Position numbers and translations under genes: made by a program
From: Halomicroarcula saliterrae
Lineage (GTDB): Archaea; Halobacteriota; Halobacteria; Halobacteriales; Haloarculaceae
NCBI RefSeq assembly: GCF_031624395.1
Contig: NZ_JAMQON010000001.1
Span: 186,001-250,000, forward strand
Direction: 5' to 3'
DNA length: 64,000 nt
Shown here: piece after piece, positions 35,965-43,915 of the stretch
Layout: each line of letters opens with the position of its first letter
Position numbering within the stretch: the first letter of the stretch is position 1
The notes under the pieces: generated by a model
What the model saw: only the letters and a program-made list of their open reading frames with translations
The model's database searches: none
What the model was told of the DNA's origin: nothing

Positions 35965-36168
35965 ATGAGCGACGCTCCCGACGAGACGACGACGTGGCCC
36001 GAGCTCGCAATCGGCCTGTACGACCGGCTGACCGGACGGAACGCCGAAATCACCTACGAGTTCGAGGATATGGAGGTCGACGTCCCGAGCACCACGGGCG
36101 AGGACCCCGAGTACGCATACTGGCGTGTCGACGGCACGCTCACCGTCAAGGCCCGCGAGAAGGAGTGA
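35965..36168 (+). CDS. Small conserved haloarchaeal protein
   Basis: A 67-aa acidic protein (MSDAPDETTTWPELAIGLYD, then RLTGRNAEITYEFEDMEV and YWRVDGTLTVKAREKE). The closing beta segments suggest a small beta-rich fold. I chose the ATG at 35965; upstream starts at 35944 or 35947 would add MRMPCC, which looks foreign. Its stop overlaps the next gene start in a four-base GTGA overlap. No function is known. Confidence 0.6.
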   Translation: MSDAPDETTTWPELAIGLYDRLTGRNAEITYEFEDMEVDVPSTTGEDPEYAYWRVDGTLTVKAREKE

Positions 36169-36569
36169 CGACGATAGCTACGCGACAGCACGGCGACCCG
36201 CCCGAGACCCTCGCGGAGCTGCTGGACGACCTCGAACAGCGGCCGTCGCTGTCGGTCGAAGCCGACCTGACCCTCCAGCTGGACGGCCACACGGCGACTG
36301 TCGTCGGCTACGACGACCTCGTCGCCATCGACCTGCCGTCGCTGCCCGCCGCGGTCTCGCTGTGGCGCAACCGCCCGGTCGCGGTGATGGACGCGGCGGC
36401 AGTGCTCTCCTCGGTGGGGCTGACAGTCGAGCTCCGGGTCCGGGGGGCTCCGGTCGCCCGAATCGGCGACGCGGCCGCCCCCAGCGGCGTGGCCCGCCGG
36501 CTGGGGCTGGGCCCCGTCGAACTCGTCCCCGAGGGAGCGGTGCTCGCGCTCACTCGACGGCGCGGATGA
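36165..36569 (+). CDS. Conserved haloarchaeal protein, translationally coupled to the preceding gene
   Basis: A 134-aa protein starting at GTG 36165 inside the stop of the previous gene. It contains DPPETLAELLDDLEQRPSLSVEADLTLQLDGHTATVVGYDDLVAIDLP (two helices and a beta-sheet), then AVMDAAAVLSSVGLTVELRVRGAPVARIG. It looks like a compact alpha/beta fold without catalytic motifs. Its 3' end overlaps the convergent gene at 36550 by 20 bases. Confidence 0.6.
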   Translation: MTTIATRQHGDPPETLAELLDDLEQRPSLSVEADLTLQLDGHTATVVGYDDLVAIDLPSLPAAVSLWRNRPVAVMDAAAVLSSVGLTVELRVRGAPVARIGDAAAPSGVARRLGLGPVELVPEGAVLALTRRRG

Positions 36570-37161
36570 GCGCGAGCAGTTCGTCCCGATAGGCCTGCGG
36601 CGAGCGCTGCAGTGGTTCGTCGGGCTCGTCGAGCGCAAGTATCTCAGCGAGCGACCGGTCCGGATACGCGCCCGCGGCGATGCGAAAGCCGTCGCCGTGC
36701 CAGACGGCGACCCAGCCGGTAATCGACAGTGTGGTTCCCACGCTATCGAGCGGCAGTTCGGCCGCGTAGGTCCGCAGGTGCGCCCGGTCGCCGCTGTCGG
36801 TCCGAACGCGTTCGCGCCGACCCCGAGAGACGTCCTCGAAACCCCGTTGGCGAAGCTCGCTCGCGAACGTCGACCCCGCCTCGGAGCGGACCGTCGGCAG
36901 TATCATCGCCGGACCGATACCCGGGGCCAGCGACGGGCGGAAGGTCAGCGCCGTCGCGAAGAAGAAGCGCCACTGCTGGTCGATACCGGTGGCCGCAGCG
37001 ACGGCCTCGCGCGTGCGAGCGTCGTCGTAGAGCTTCGTCGCGCCGGCGACGCTGGCGGTGGGCAGCTTGAAGACGGTCTCGACGCGTTCGTCCGTCAGGT
37101 CCCAGCCACCGCGGGCCAACCGCGACTCGGGGACGACCGGGAACGCGGCGTCGGAGGTCAC
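36550..37161 (-). CDS. Conserved haloarchaeal protein of unknown function
   Basis: A 203-aa protein with no signal or membrane segment. It has WDLTDERVETVFKLPTASVAGATKLYDD, FFFATALTFRPSLAPGIGPAM and LSITGWVAVWHGDGFRIAAGAYPDRSL. The pattern (a helical N-part, then VTGW-type beta strands near the end) recalls the haloarchaeal DUF6517 group, but it lacks their lipobox. It is downstream of tfs on minus with a six-base gap, so probably co-transcribed. It is convergent with the gene at 36165. Confidence 0.6.
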   Translation of the reverse strand: MTSDAAFPVVPESRLARGGWDLTDERVETVFKLPTASVAGATKLYDDARTREAVAAATGIDQQWRFFFATALTFRPSLAPGIGPAMILPTVRSEAGSTFASELRQRGFEDVSRGRRERVRTDSGDRAHLRTYAAELPLDSVGTTLSITGWVAVWHGDGFRIAAGAYPDRSLAEILALDEPDEPLQRSPQAYRDELLALIRAVE

Positions 37162-37167
37162 GATGGC

Positions 37168-37491
37168 CTAGTGGTCGTCCTCCCGCCACTTGTGCTCGCA
37201 CTCGGTGCAGGTGAAAAAGCGCGTCTCGGACTCGTCGGCGGCCCGAATCTGTTTCATCTCGTAGAACGCCCGCTCGTTGCCACACTCGGGACAGCGGGCG
37301 CCGGTCGTCGGGCCCATGTCCTCGACGTCGACCTCGGAGGTGTCGACGACCTCGGAGGACTCCTGGCCCTGTGTCGTGACGGCCATCTCCTCGGATTCGG
37401 CGCTGCGTGCCTTCTCGGCGCCGCAGCTGCTACAGAGCCACATATCGCCCTCTGTTTTCATCATCGAACCGCAGTCGTCGCAGAATTCCAT
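37168..37491 (-). CDS. tfs: Transcription factor S (TFIIS/RPB9-like)
   Basis: A 107-aa factor that rescues stalled RNA polymerase by stimulating transcript cleavage. The N-terminal zinc ribbon is MEFCDDCGSMM...WLCSSCGAE. The C-terminal ribbon is RCPECGNERAFYEMKQIRAADESETRFFTCTECEHKWRE. The acidic pair in AADESETRFFTC (Asp-Glu) is the catalytic hairpin that enters the polymerase. The acidic linker is Ser/Glu-rich. It heads a two-gene unit with the gene at 36550. Confidence 0.94.
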   Translation of the reverse strand: MEFCDDCGSMMKTEGDMWLCSSCGAEKARSAESEEMAVTTQGQESSEVVDTSEVDVEDMGPTTGARCPECGNERAFYEMKQIRAADESETRFFTCTECEHKWREDDH

Positions 37492-37696
37492 TGTTGTCCC
37501 ACCCTAAGCCGCCCGTCTGTGTTAAACGCCGGGGTTCCTGCCCGTACACCGAGCTATAGTACGGTGAATAGCAAAGCAAGCACGGCCGGAAAGCCCGCGC
37601 TCTCGACCCACGCACAGCGAGTCGCGGAAGTGCAACTGGCCGGGGCGTTCTGACTGTGAAACGCGCGGTTCTGCGGACCCAGATAGCGACGAGGGG

Positions 37697-38707
37697 TTAT
37701 CCGTTGTCGACCCACGCGGAGCAGGCGTCCATGTCGTCCATCGTCTCCTCGTGGAACGAACAGTAGGGGGCGACGTCGTCGCCGTCCATCACGTACTGGA
37801 AGTGTCGGCAGTTCCCGCAGTAGCTGTCCGGCTCGCCCCGGTGGACCGCCGTCTCGGTGATTGGGTCCCGCCCCGTCGCGGGCGTGGTGCCGCCGTCGGT
37901 GGTCGGGGCGGATTCGGGCCCGGCGTTGGCCAGCTTCGGGTCGAGTTCGTGTTCGGACGGACCGGTCGCGTGAGCGGTGCGGTCGGACCGACCCGACCCG
38001 CGTGGCTGGTCGGGCTCTGGCGACGAGTCGAACACTTCGCTGCCGTCGCCGCCCGACGCCGCCGAGGCGCGCGTGGTCTCGCCGCCGTCGCTCGTTGTCG
38101 CACGGCCGCCCTCGTGGCGGTTGGTCTGTGTCTCAACCGCGCCGTCGGGGTCCTGGCCGAAGAAGCCGATGCCGCCCAGCCCGGGAATCGAGCTGGACTC
38201 TTCGACGAGCTCGATGGTTCCTTCCTCGGTGACTTCCATGCGGGCGGTGCCGCCGGGGTCGTTGCGGGTGTTGAACGTGGCCAGCGCGACGAACAGACAC
38301 CAGAACGTCGTCAACACGCCGGCGAAGTAGAGCGCGCTCACGCCCAGGGCGAGCATCGGTGCGTTGGCCATCCAGTTGTACGGGTAGATCTGCCGGAAGG
38401 CGGCCACGCCGACGCCGGCCACCGCAGCGCCGCCGACGGCGGTCAGGCGCGTCCGCCGGCCAGCGGGCAACACGGCGAAGATACCGAGCACGACCGCCGG
38501 TAGACCGATGCCGGCGACGGTGCCGGCCACCTCACGCGCCGCGTAGTCGTCCAGTCCGAGCGTGGCCCCGACGCCGGTCGTCGCCAGCGCGATGGCGCTG
38601 ACGAGCCCCGCGGCACCAGTCAGGAACAACCCGGTCCCAACGAGTTGCTGGCGCCGCGTCGCCACGCGGCCGACCTCCCCCTCGTACACGTCCGTCAAAC
38701 TGGTCAT
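37697..38707 (-). CDS. Membrane protein with C-terminal Cys-rich motif (DUF7139-like)
   Basis: A 336-aa protein. The N-terminal 160 residues carry four helices (LVGTGLFLTGAAGLVSAIAL, VAGTVAGIGLPAVVLGIFAV, LTAVGGAAVAGVGVAAF, LALGVSALYFAGVLTTFWCL). The middle 130 residues are disordered, Ser/Glu/Pro-rich. The end has a zinc-type YCGNCRHFQYVMDG...YCSFHEETMDDMDACSAW. This layout fits the haloarchaeal DUF7139 group. The cytosolic Cys cluster could bind zinc. The function is unknown. Confidence 0.72.
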   Translation of the reverse strand: MTSLTDVYEGEVGRVATRRQQLVGTGLFLTGAAGLVSAIALATTGVGATLGLDDYAAREVAGTVAGIGLPAVVLGIFAVLPAGRRTRLTAVGGAAVAGVGVAAFRQIYPYNWMANAPMLALGVSALYFAGVLTTFWCLFVALATFNTRNDPGGTARMEVTEEGTIELVEESSSIPGLGGIGFFGQDPDGAVETQTNRHEGGRATTSDGGETTRASAASGGDGSEVFDSSPEPDQPRGSGRSDRTAHATGPSEHELDPKLANAGPESAPTTDGGTTPATGRDPITETAVHRGEPDSYCGNCRHFQYVMDGDDVAPYCSFHEETMDDMDACSAWVDNG

Positions 38708-38829
38708 AGACGTACTAGAACGGCGTTCCTCAAAACTACCCGTCAGACACGCGCATGACACGCGTGCACACAGGCGACCGCTCGACACCATTCCGAAAGC
38801 ACTAATCGGTCCGGCGGGCACGTTCGGGT

Positions 38830-39111
38830 ATGAGCGACGACGACAGCGACGACGAGCCGGCCGTCGAACTCGGTGAGGGGCCTGCCGTCGAGGGCGCCCC
38901 GCTCTCGCGAGTGACCGCGCGGCTCACGTGGGGAATCGAGCACAGCACGGTCGTCGAGCGCGAGGGCGACACCACGATACGGACGCCCGACGGCCCGCGG
39001 GAACTGGCCGCGGTGATGGACGGGGTCGACGAGACGTACTTCGCGGACCGACACGAGTTCGAGGCGGCGGTGCGCGACGTCATCGGCACCGGGCCGGTCC
39101 CGACCGAGTAA
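38830..39111 (+). CDS. DUF5789-like haloarchaeal protein
   Basis: A 93-aa acidic protein: EGPAVEGAPLSRVTARLTWGIEHSTVVEREGDTTIRTPDGPRELAAVMDGVDETYF, ending in ADRHEFEAAVRDVIGTG. The GIEHSTVVEREGDTTIRTPDG stretch and terminal helix match the small haloarchaeal DUF5789 family as I remember it. It is divergent from the DUF7139-like gene and convergent with the next small gene. No biochemical role is known. Confidence 0.7.
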   Translation: MSDDDSDDEPAVELGEGPAVEGAPLSRVTARLTWGIEHSTVVEREGDTTIRTPDGPRELAAVMDGVDETYFADRHEFEAAVRDVIGTGPVPTE

Positions 39112-39116
39112 CGGTT

Positions 39117-39290
39117 CTACCGCATCGATTCGAGGGCGGTGACCGTATCGGAGATGAGCCACGCCTGTTCGTTCTCGGGGGATTCGATGCTGAGTGCGCA
39201 AAACGAGTCCGCACCGTCGTCGACGGTGATGTGGTAGGCCTCGCTCTGCAGCTCCGCACTGGGGGGCGTGTCTGCTGGCTGTGGGGGCAC
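39117..39290 (-). CDS. 57-aa haloarchaeal protein (DUF7331-like)
   Basis: The frame begins at GTG 39290 (VPPQPADTPPSAELQSEAYH), continues with HITVDDGADSFCALSIESPE and ends QAWLISDTVTALESMR. An in-frame stop lies four codons before the GTG, so that GTG is the only possible start. The pattern AYHITVDDG..FCALSIESPENEQAWLIS is characteristic of a small haloarchaeal family that I recall as DUF7331. It is convergent with the DUF5789-like gene (five-base gap). Confidence 0.65.
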   Translation of the reverse strand: MPPQPADTPPSAELQSEAYHITVDDGADSFCALSIESPENEQAWLISDTVTALESMR

Positions 39291-39404
39291 GTTCGGTGTT
39301 CAACGGACTCGGAAGGGTAAACCCGTCGGTTCGGTAGATAGCAGGCTTGAGACGCTGAATTAAAGCCGATAAGTCGGGGCCGGCGCGGGGGTGTCGGGGG
39401 TCGC

Positions 39405-40700
39405 TCAGAAGTCAGAAAGCTGTGACTGCAGGCCCGCGACCAGTTCGGACTTGCGCCGGAGCGCCCCCATGGGCACCGGTAACTGGTCTGCCACCGCGTC
39501 CAGCGTCTCGCTGAAGCTCTGGCCGACACCGGGCTCGCCCTCGAAGGCGTTCCGGACGCCCTCACGGACCTGCCAGACGCCGACGGGGGCCCAGTAGTCG
39601 TCCGTTATCTCCCGGAGGACGAGACACTTCGCCTGCCGGCCCCGCGTTTCGAGGTGTTCGAGCGCGCCGAGCCGTGCGGCGTAGTACGCGCCGGCGGTCT
39701 CCTCGACGTAGCCGGTCCGGCCCTCGTACCCCTCGTAGGCGCTCGACATGTAGTAGCCCGTCCCCGGTCGGGGGTTCCAGACGCTCTCGGGCGCTTTCAT
39801 CTCGACGAGCTCGAACTCCCAGCGGCCGGGCGCGAGGACGACCCAGTAGCGGTTCCCCATGTACTCGTTGTACCAGAGCTCGGGTTTGTCGATGGTGTCG
39901 CTGTTTCGCAGCGTGCCACGGAGATACTGGCCGACGGTGTCGTCGACGGCGGTGATAGACCAGCGGGTCGGTACCAGCGACCGTTCGCTGGCCTGCCCCA
40001 GTGCGCCGGCCGAGAGGATGGTGTTGATGTCGTAGACGTCGAACCCCCGGCGGTACAGGTAGGTCATCGCCCCCTGAGCCTGCCAGTCGTCGTCCGAGAG
40101 CGTCTTCTCGACGGCCCGGGGGACGTGGGGGTTCTCCGCGAGGTCGGCGCCGGTCGCCGTCGCGCGCGGGCCGGTCGGCGTGCCCACGTCGTCGAAGGCC
40201 ACGTCGAGGTCGGGTTTCCCGTCGAGCCCCACTTCGACGTCGACCGGGTGGTCGGCGATGGCGACCTCGCGCTGGACGCCGACGAACCCCTCCCACACGT
40301 CGTAGGCCCCGCCCGCGTCGCTCCCGCGGCGGCGACCCGTCTGGACGGAATCGACGGCCGTCTGGCGCGTCGAATTCAGCATGCCCGTCCGGCGCTGGAG
40401 CACGTCCTCGATACCCAGCCCCTCGCTGTACCAGTCGCTGCTGGTGGCAAAGCCCTCGGCGGCCGCGTCCCGGTCGACCGGCGAGAGCAGCCCCGTCGAG
40501 ACGGTCGGATAGCCCGAGCGGCCGACGAAAATCTCGGGGGCGGTCGAGCCAAAGAGCGCGTCGCCCTGCAGGGCCTCCTCGAACTGGCGCTCGACGTCGT
40601 CGAGGTGGTCGGTGATGGCGTAGGACTTCTCGGCGGCGAGGCGGCGCTTCTCGGCCGCTTCGTCGCGCTCGAACCCCTCGATGAACTCGTCGAGTCGCAT
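39405..40700 (-). CDS. nreA: DNA repair protein NreA
   Basis: A 431-aa archaeal Nre-family protein, linked to repair of mitomycin-type DNA damage and to PCNA. N-terminal features are MRLDEFIEGFERDEAAEKRR and GSTAPEIFVGRSGYPTV. GLLSPVDRD, RRGFDVYDINTILSAGALGQASER and STGYYM-type segments follow. The C-terminus LQSQLSDF fits the PCNA-interacting pattern QxxLxxF. The metal cysteine motif of some Nre proteins is not seen, consistent with the NreA branch. Start at ATG 40700. Confidence 0.9.
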   Translation of the reverse strand: MRLDEFIEGFERDEAAEKRRLAAEKSYAITDHLDDVERQFEEALQGDALFGSTAPEIFVGRSGYPTVSTGLLSPVDRDAAAEGFATSSDWYSEGLGIEDVLQRRTGMLNSTRQTAVDSVQTGRRRGSDAGGAYDVWEGFVGVQREVAIADHPVDVEVGLDGKPDLDVAFDDVGTPTGPRATATGADLAENPHVPRAVEKTLSDDDWQAQGAMTYLYRRGFDVYDINTILSAGALGQASERSLVPTRWSITAVDDTVGQYLRGTLRNSDTIDKPELWYNEYMGNRYWVVLAPGRWEFELVEMKAPESVWNPRPGTGYYMSSAYEGYEGRTGYVEETAGAYYAARLGALEHLETRGRQAKCLVLREITDDYWAPVGVWQVREGVRNAFEGEPGVGQSFSETLDAVADQLPVPMGALRRKSELVAGLQSQLSDF

Positions 40701-40797
40701 CTGTGGCCGCTTGGCTCCTGTCCGACAAGAAGGTGTCCCTGCCGAACGTCACCAACTATTAGGTACCTCGAACGAGTAACAACAGGTGATATAAACA

Positions 40798-41184
40798 ATG
40801 GTAAACCTCACGAAGTGGTCGGGACTCGTCGCGACAGTCGCAAGCCTCGTCGTCATTCTCCTGCCGGCGTTCTTCCGGGTGACACACCCGCAGGCCCTGA
40901 CGAGCCTGCTGGTGGGTGAAGTCGCCGCCATCGCGCTCGCTCACTCCGCGTACCGGGCCTCGTCGGGGAAGCAGGCGAGCCCGCTGTCGGTCGTGGCGGC
41001 TATCGTCTCGGGACTGATACTGCTGGTGTCGCCGCTCTTGCTGTCGCCCTTCGACCCGTTCCTGACGCTGATGCTCGGCACCAGTCTGGTCGTCCTCGTC
41101 GGCGGGATACTCGCGGGCGTCGACCGAATCCGCGGCGGTGCGGCGGGCCGACAGACCGGCGCCGAACGCCTCGCCGGGCACTGA
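40798..41184 (+). CDS. Four-helix membrane protein, unknown function
   Basis: A 128-aa protein with four hydrophobic helices (GLVATVASLVVILLPAFF, SLLVGEVAAIALAHSAY, LSVVAAIVSGLILLVSPLLL, FLTLMLGTSLVVLVGGILAG) and a short basic C-terminus. It is divergent from nreA and followed 49 bases later by rnhA. An AT-rich stretch (gatataaaca) directly precedes the ATG. No conserved polar residues suggest a transport mechanism. Confidence 0.62.
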   Translation: MVNLTKWSGLVATVASLVVILLPAFFRVTHPQALTSLLVGEVAAIALAHSAYRASSGKQASPLSVVAAIVSGLILLVSPLLLSPFDPFLTLMLGTSLVVLVGGILAGVDRIRGGAAGRQTGAERLAGH

Positions 41185-41233
41185 CACCCCGGGACCACAA
41201 CCCCTTTTGCGACTGGCCGGTCTCCCTCGAACA

Positions 41234-41830
41234 ATGCCCGTTATCGAGTGCGACGTTGGGGCGGCCCGCGAGACGCTCGCCGAGGCCGGCGTCACCGTCG
41301 CGGACGGCAACACCGACCACGAGCGCTGGCGCGCGGAGTACGGCGGGGCGACCGCCGTCGCCTACGACGACAAAGTGGTCGTCCAGGGCGGCGACACCGC
41401 ACAGCTGGAAGCGCTGCTACGCGGTGACGACGGCGGCCGAGTGCACGTCTACTTCGACGGGGCCTGTCGTGGCAACCCGGGCCCGTCGTCGGTCGGTTAC
41501 GTGCTGGTCGACGACGGCGGTATCGTCACCGAGGGTAGCGAGACCATCGGCCGAGCGACCAACAACCAGGCCGAGTACGCCGCACTGGTCAAAGCGCTCG
41601 AAGTCGCCGCCGACTACGGATTCGACGAGGTCCACGTTCGGGGCGACTCCGAGCTCATCGTCAAACAGGTCCGCGGCGAGTGGGACACGAACGACCCCGA
41701 CCTGCGCGAGCAGCGGGTGCGCGTCCGGGAGCTGCTCATGACCTTCGACGACTGGCAGCTCGAACACGTTCCGCGGGAGATAAACGACCGCGCCGACGAC
41801 CTCGCAAACGACGCACTGGACAATGCCTGA
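41234..41830 (+). CDS. rnhA: Ribonuclease HI with N-terminal extension
   Basis: A 198-aa enzyme that degrades the RNA strand of RNA:DNA hybrids. The catalytic acidic residues are visible: VYFDGACRGNPG (Asp, about 73), NNQAEYAAL (Glu, about 113), RGDSELIVKQ (Asp, about 138) and NDRADDLAND (last Asp, about 189). The first 65 residues form an added domain (ECDVGAARETLAEAGVTVADGNTDH) of unknown role, typical of haloarchaeal RNase HI. The stop overlaps the start of the next gene by eight bases. Confidence 0.93.
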   Translation: MPVIECDVGAARETLAEAGVTVADGNTDHERWRAEYGGATAVAYDDKVVVQGGDTAQLEALLRGDDGGRVHVYFDGACRGNPGPSSVGYVLVDDGGIVTEGSETIGRATNNQAEYAALVKALEVAADYGFDEVHVRGDSELIVKQVRGEWDTNDPDLREQRVRVRELLMTFDDWQLEHVPREINDRADDLANDALDNA

Positions 41831-42368
41831 CCTCCCGACCGACACGGTAGACGAAGTGGAACGGCTCACCCGACTGGCCCGCGAAGCGGTCGACGAGGGC
41901 GCGGCGGCCGCCTATCGCGAGCAGCGCGACTCGCTGCTCGACGACCACGGGTACGAGGCCCGCATCCGCGAGGAAGACACCGGGGACGTGCTGGTCTGTT
42001 ACCCGTCCGAGTGGGTCGACGACGGCGTCATCCGGCCCGACCGGGTCGAGGACACGGACCGCGGCGTCGAGGTCCGGCTCTCCGGGCCCGGCGACCCCGA
42101 GAAGTGGGAGGACGTCGAGGCCCGGAACCGGGCGGTCGTCGCTGCCGTCCGGGACGAACACGGCGAGGTCCACGCCGCGACGGCGCGCAGCCTCGCGGAC
42201 TTCATGGGGAACCATTACGCAAAGCCCATCGCCGAGGCCACGCCCGACGAACTGGCCGAGTTCCGCGAGGAGTACTTCCGACGAAACGCCTGGCCGACCG
42301 ACCGGCAGCGGGCGCTGCTGGACGACTCTGTTCGGTTAACGGTCAAAAAAGCCGAAACGTCTCGTTAG
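41823..42368 (+). CDS. Haloarchaeal rnhA partner protein (DUF7108-like)
   Basis: A 181-aa acidic protein whose ATG lies eight bases inside rnhA, so the two are translationally coupled. It has VDEVERLTRLAREAVDEGAAAAYREQRDSLL, DVLVCYPSEWVDDGVIRP and SLADFMGNHYAKPIAEATPDELAEFREEYFRRNAWPT. The conserved WP near the end and the coupling to RNase HI suggest a role with nucleic acids. No known catalytic motif is seen. Confidence 0.68.
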   Translation: MPDLPTDTVDEVERLTRLAREAVDEGAAAAYREQRDSLLDDHGYEARIREEDTGDVLVCYPSEWVDDGVIRPDRVEDTDRGVEVRLSGPGDPEKWEDVEARNRAVVAAVRDEHGEVHAATARSLADFMGNHYAKPIAEATPDELAEFREEYFRRNAWPTDRQRALLDDSVRLTVKKAETSR

Positions 42369-42375
42369 GGGTCGC

Positions 42376-42735
42376 TTACGCCTGGCCGTCGACGAGGTCG
42401 TGGAGCTCGTCGGCGCGGTCGCCGCCGGTGACGAACTTCGAGAACTCCCAGCCGAGCTGGTCGAGCACCGCTTCCTTGCCGTCCTCCGTCAGGGAGTACT
42501 GGTTGGTTCGCTTGTCGAGTTCGCTCTTCTCGACGAGCCCCATCTCGACGAGGTCGTCGAGGTTCGGGTAGAGCCGGCCGTGGTTGACCTCGTCGCTGTA
42601 GTACGATTCGAGTTCTCGCTTGATAGCGAGCCCATACCGGGGCTCCTCGGCGAGGATAACGAGGATGTTCTGCTGGAACGCGGTCAGGTCTTTTGCAACA
42701 CCGGGACTGCTCGCTACGGATTGTGCCTCTGACAT
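42376..42735 (-). CDS. PadR family transcriptional regulator
   Basis: A 119-aa winged-helix regulator. The PadR pattern is clear: DLTAFQQNILVILAEEPRYGLAIKRELESYY, NHGRLYPNLDDLVEMGLVEKSELDKRTNQYSLTEDG. A short C-terminal helix (LGWEFSKFV) may dimerise. A TATA-like box CTATTTAAAA (42757-42766) lies 22-31 bases before the ATG at 42735. It is convergent with the rnhA partner. The target is unknown. Confidence 0.87.
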   Translation of the reverse strand: MSEAQSVASSPGVAKDLTAFQQNILVILAEEPRYGLAIKRELESYYSDEVNHGRLYPNLDDLVEMGLVEKSELDKRTNQYSLTEDGKEAVLDQLGWEFSKFVTGGDRADELHDLVDGQA

Positions 42736-42756
42736 GGTTAGCCAAATGTCATCAAG

Positions 42757-42766
42757 CTATTTAAAA
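42757..42766 (-). promoter_or_regulatory. TATA-like box of the PadR gene
   Basis: CTATTTAAAA (read on plus) lies 22-31 bases before the minus-strand ATG at 42735, consistent with a leaderless or near-leaderless transcript. The 287-base gap between padR and ppa is AT-rich over its first 100 bases. I see no gene in it. Confidence 0.5.
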
Positions 42767-43022
42767 CTTGTTAACTCCAGCGTATGTTACAGTAATACCA
42801 GCCGATGGTGGCCGATATATCGGAAGCCAGTAATTATTAGAAATACGGCTAATGGTGGTATCGGCCTCCAACACCCCATCCCCAGACGGGAGTTTTAGGC
42901 CCGGCTTACCTGCCCGTAGCGTCTACCTTCGCCTGAGCGACCCGTCAATAAGTAGTTTATGCCAAATAGGTGGGCGACACATTACGAAACTCCTTTTTGA
43001 CACCCCGACGCAGTCGCGGGTG

Positions 43023-43556
43023 ATGACGAACCTCTGGGAAGACCTCGAGACCGGACCGAACGCCCCCGAAGAGATCTACGCCGTCGTGGAGTGTCTCAAG
43101 GGAGAGCGCAACAAGTACGAGTACGACAAGGACATCCCCGGCGTCGTGCTGGACCGAGTGTTGCACTCGAACGTCCACTACCCGTCGGACTACGGCTTCA
43201 TCCCGCAGTCGTACTACGACGACGAAGACCCCTTCGACGTGCTGGTGCTGGTCGAGGACCAGACGTTCCCCGGCTGTGTCATCGAGGCGCGCCCGGTCGC
43301 ACTGATGAAGATGGACGACGACGGCGAACAGGACGACAAGGTCATCGCCGTCCCCACTGAGGACCCCCGATACGACCACATCGAGGACCTCGACGACATC
43401 CCACAGCAGACCCTCGACGAGATAGACGAGTTCTTCTCGACCTACAAGAACCTGGAGGAAGGCAAGGAAGTCGAGACGCTGGGCTGGGAGGACAAACAGG
43501 CCGCGATGGACGCTATCGAGCACGCCCAGGAACTCTACGACGAGCACTTCAACTGA
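43023..43556 (+). CDS. ppa: Inorganic pyrophosphatase (family I)
   Basis: A 177-aa cytosolic enzyme hydrolysing pyrophosphate, driving biosynthesis. Metal-binding aspartates are in the family I core YYDDEDPFDVLVLVED (consensus DxDPxDV), and KYEYDKDIPGVVLDRVLHSNVHYPSDYGFIPQS holds the substrate pocket. Length is typical. The ATG at 43023 is the family start; the frame is open upstream without homology. A strong terminator hairpin follows. Confidence 0.96.
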   Translation: MTNLWEDLETGPNAPEEIYAVVECLKGERNKYEYDKDIPGVVLDRVLHSNVHYPSDYGFIPQSYYDDEDPFDVLVLVEDQTFPGCVIEARPVALMKMDDDGEQDDKVIAVPTEDPRYDHIEDLDDIPQQTLDEIDEFFSTYKNLEEGKEVETLGWEDKQAAMDAIEHAQELYDEHFN

Positions 43557-43599
43557 CCCAGACGGGTTGGTTGTCACGGGTCGGCCGTCTCGCTGCAGC

Positions 43600-43623
43600 T
43601 AGCCGCCACCGGCGGCTATTTTT
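43600..43623 (+). terminator. Intrinsic-type terminator after ppa
   Basis: TAGCCGCC and GGCGGCTA form an 8-bp stem with a three-base loop (ACC). A run of five T follows at once. This is the clearest bacterial-style terminator in the window and lies 43 bases after the ppa stop. Confidence 0.7.
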
Positions 43624-43915
43624 ACCGGTAATATCGGCATGCGTTGCCGATTATGTATGAGCATGGGTAATCCTTTCACTGTGCGGATCGTTGTTACGTT
43701 CGACGATGGCTCCTGATCGATCCGACCAACCGACGGAGGACTGTCCCATCGGACCCGACAGAGGGCCGCCACAGCTGCCGGCTATCGCGCATCTCACAGT
43801 CGTTCCGGAGAACGCCGACCCGTCGACCTGAGGACCGGGGTCGGAGCGTTTTGCCGCTTTCGGTGACGCGACTACGAAAAGAAGCTTCTTGTTCCCGACC
43901 TGTATACACGCTCGC
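43624..43915. other. Intergenic region after ppa with a possible 41-aa frame
   Basis: A plus-strand frame at 43706-43831 starts MAPDRSDQPTEDCPIGPDRG and ends after 41 residues (HLTVVPENADPST). It is acidic and Pro-rich and has no family match by eye. The GC-rich codon use is not diagnostic. Apart from this doubtful frame I see no gene. Confidence 0.25.

Noticed and set aside
35778-36164. N-terminal extension of the gene at 36165 through the repeats
   Set aside because: The frame opens only because of the repeat period; the conserved part begins at GTG 36165, coupled to the previous stop.
37564-37653. 29-residue plus-strand frame upstream of tfs (VNSKASTAGKPALS)
   Set aside because: Short, no family match, and only a weak TATA-like stretch before it; insufficient evidence.
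43624-43915. 41-aa plus-strand frame at 43706-43831 as a real gene
   Set aside because: No motif, no clear promoter; recorded in the intergenic entry only.
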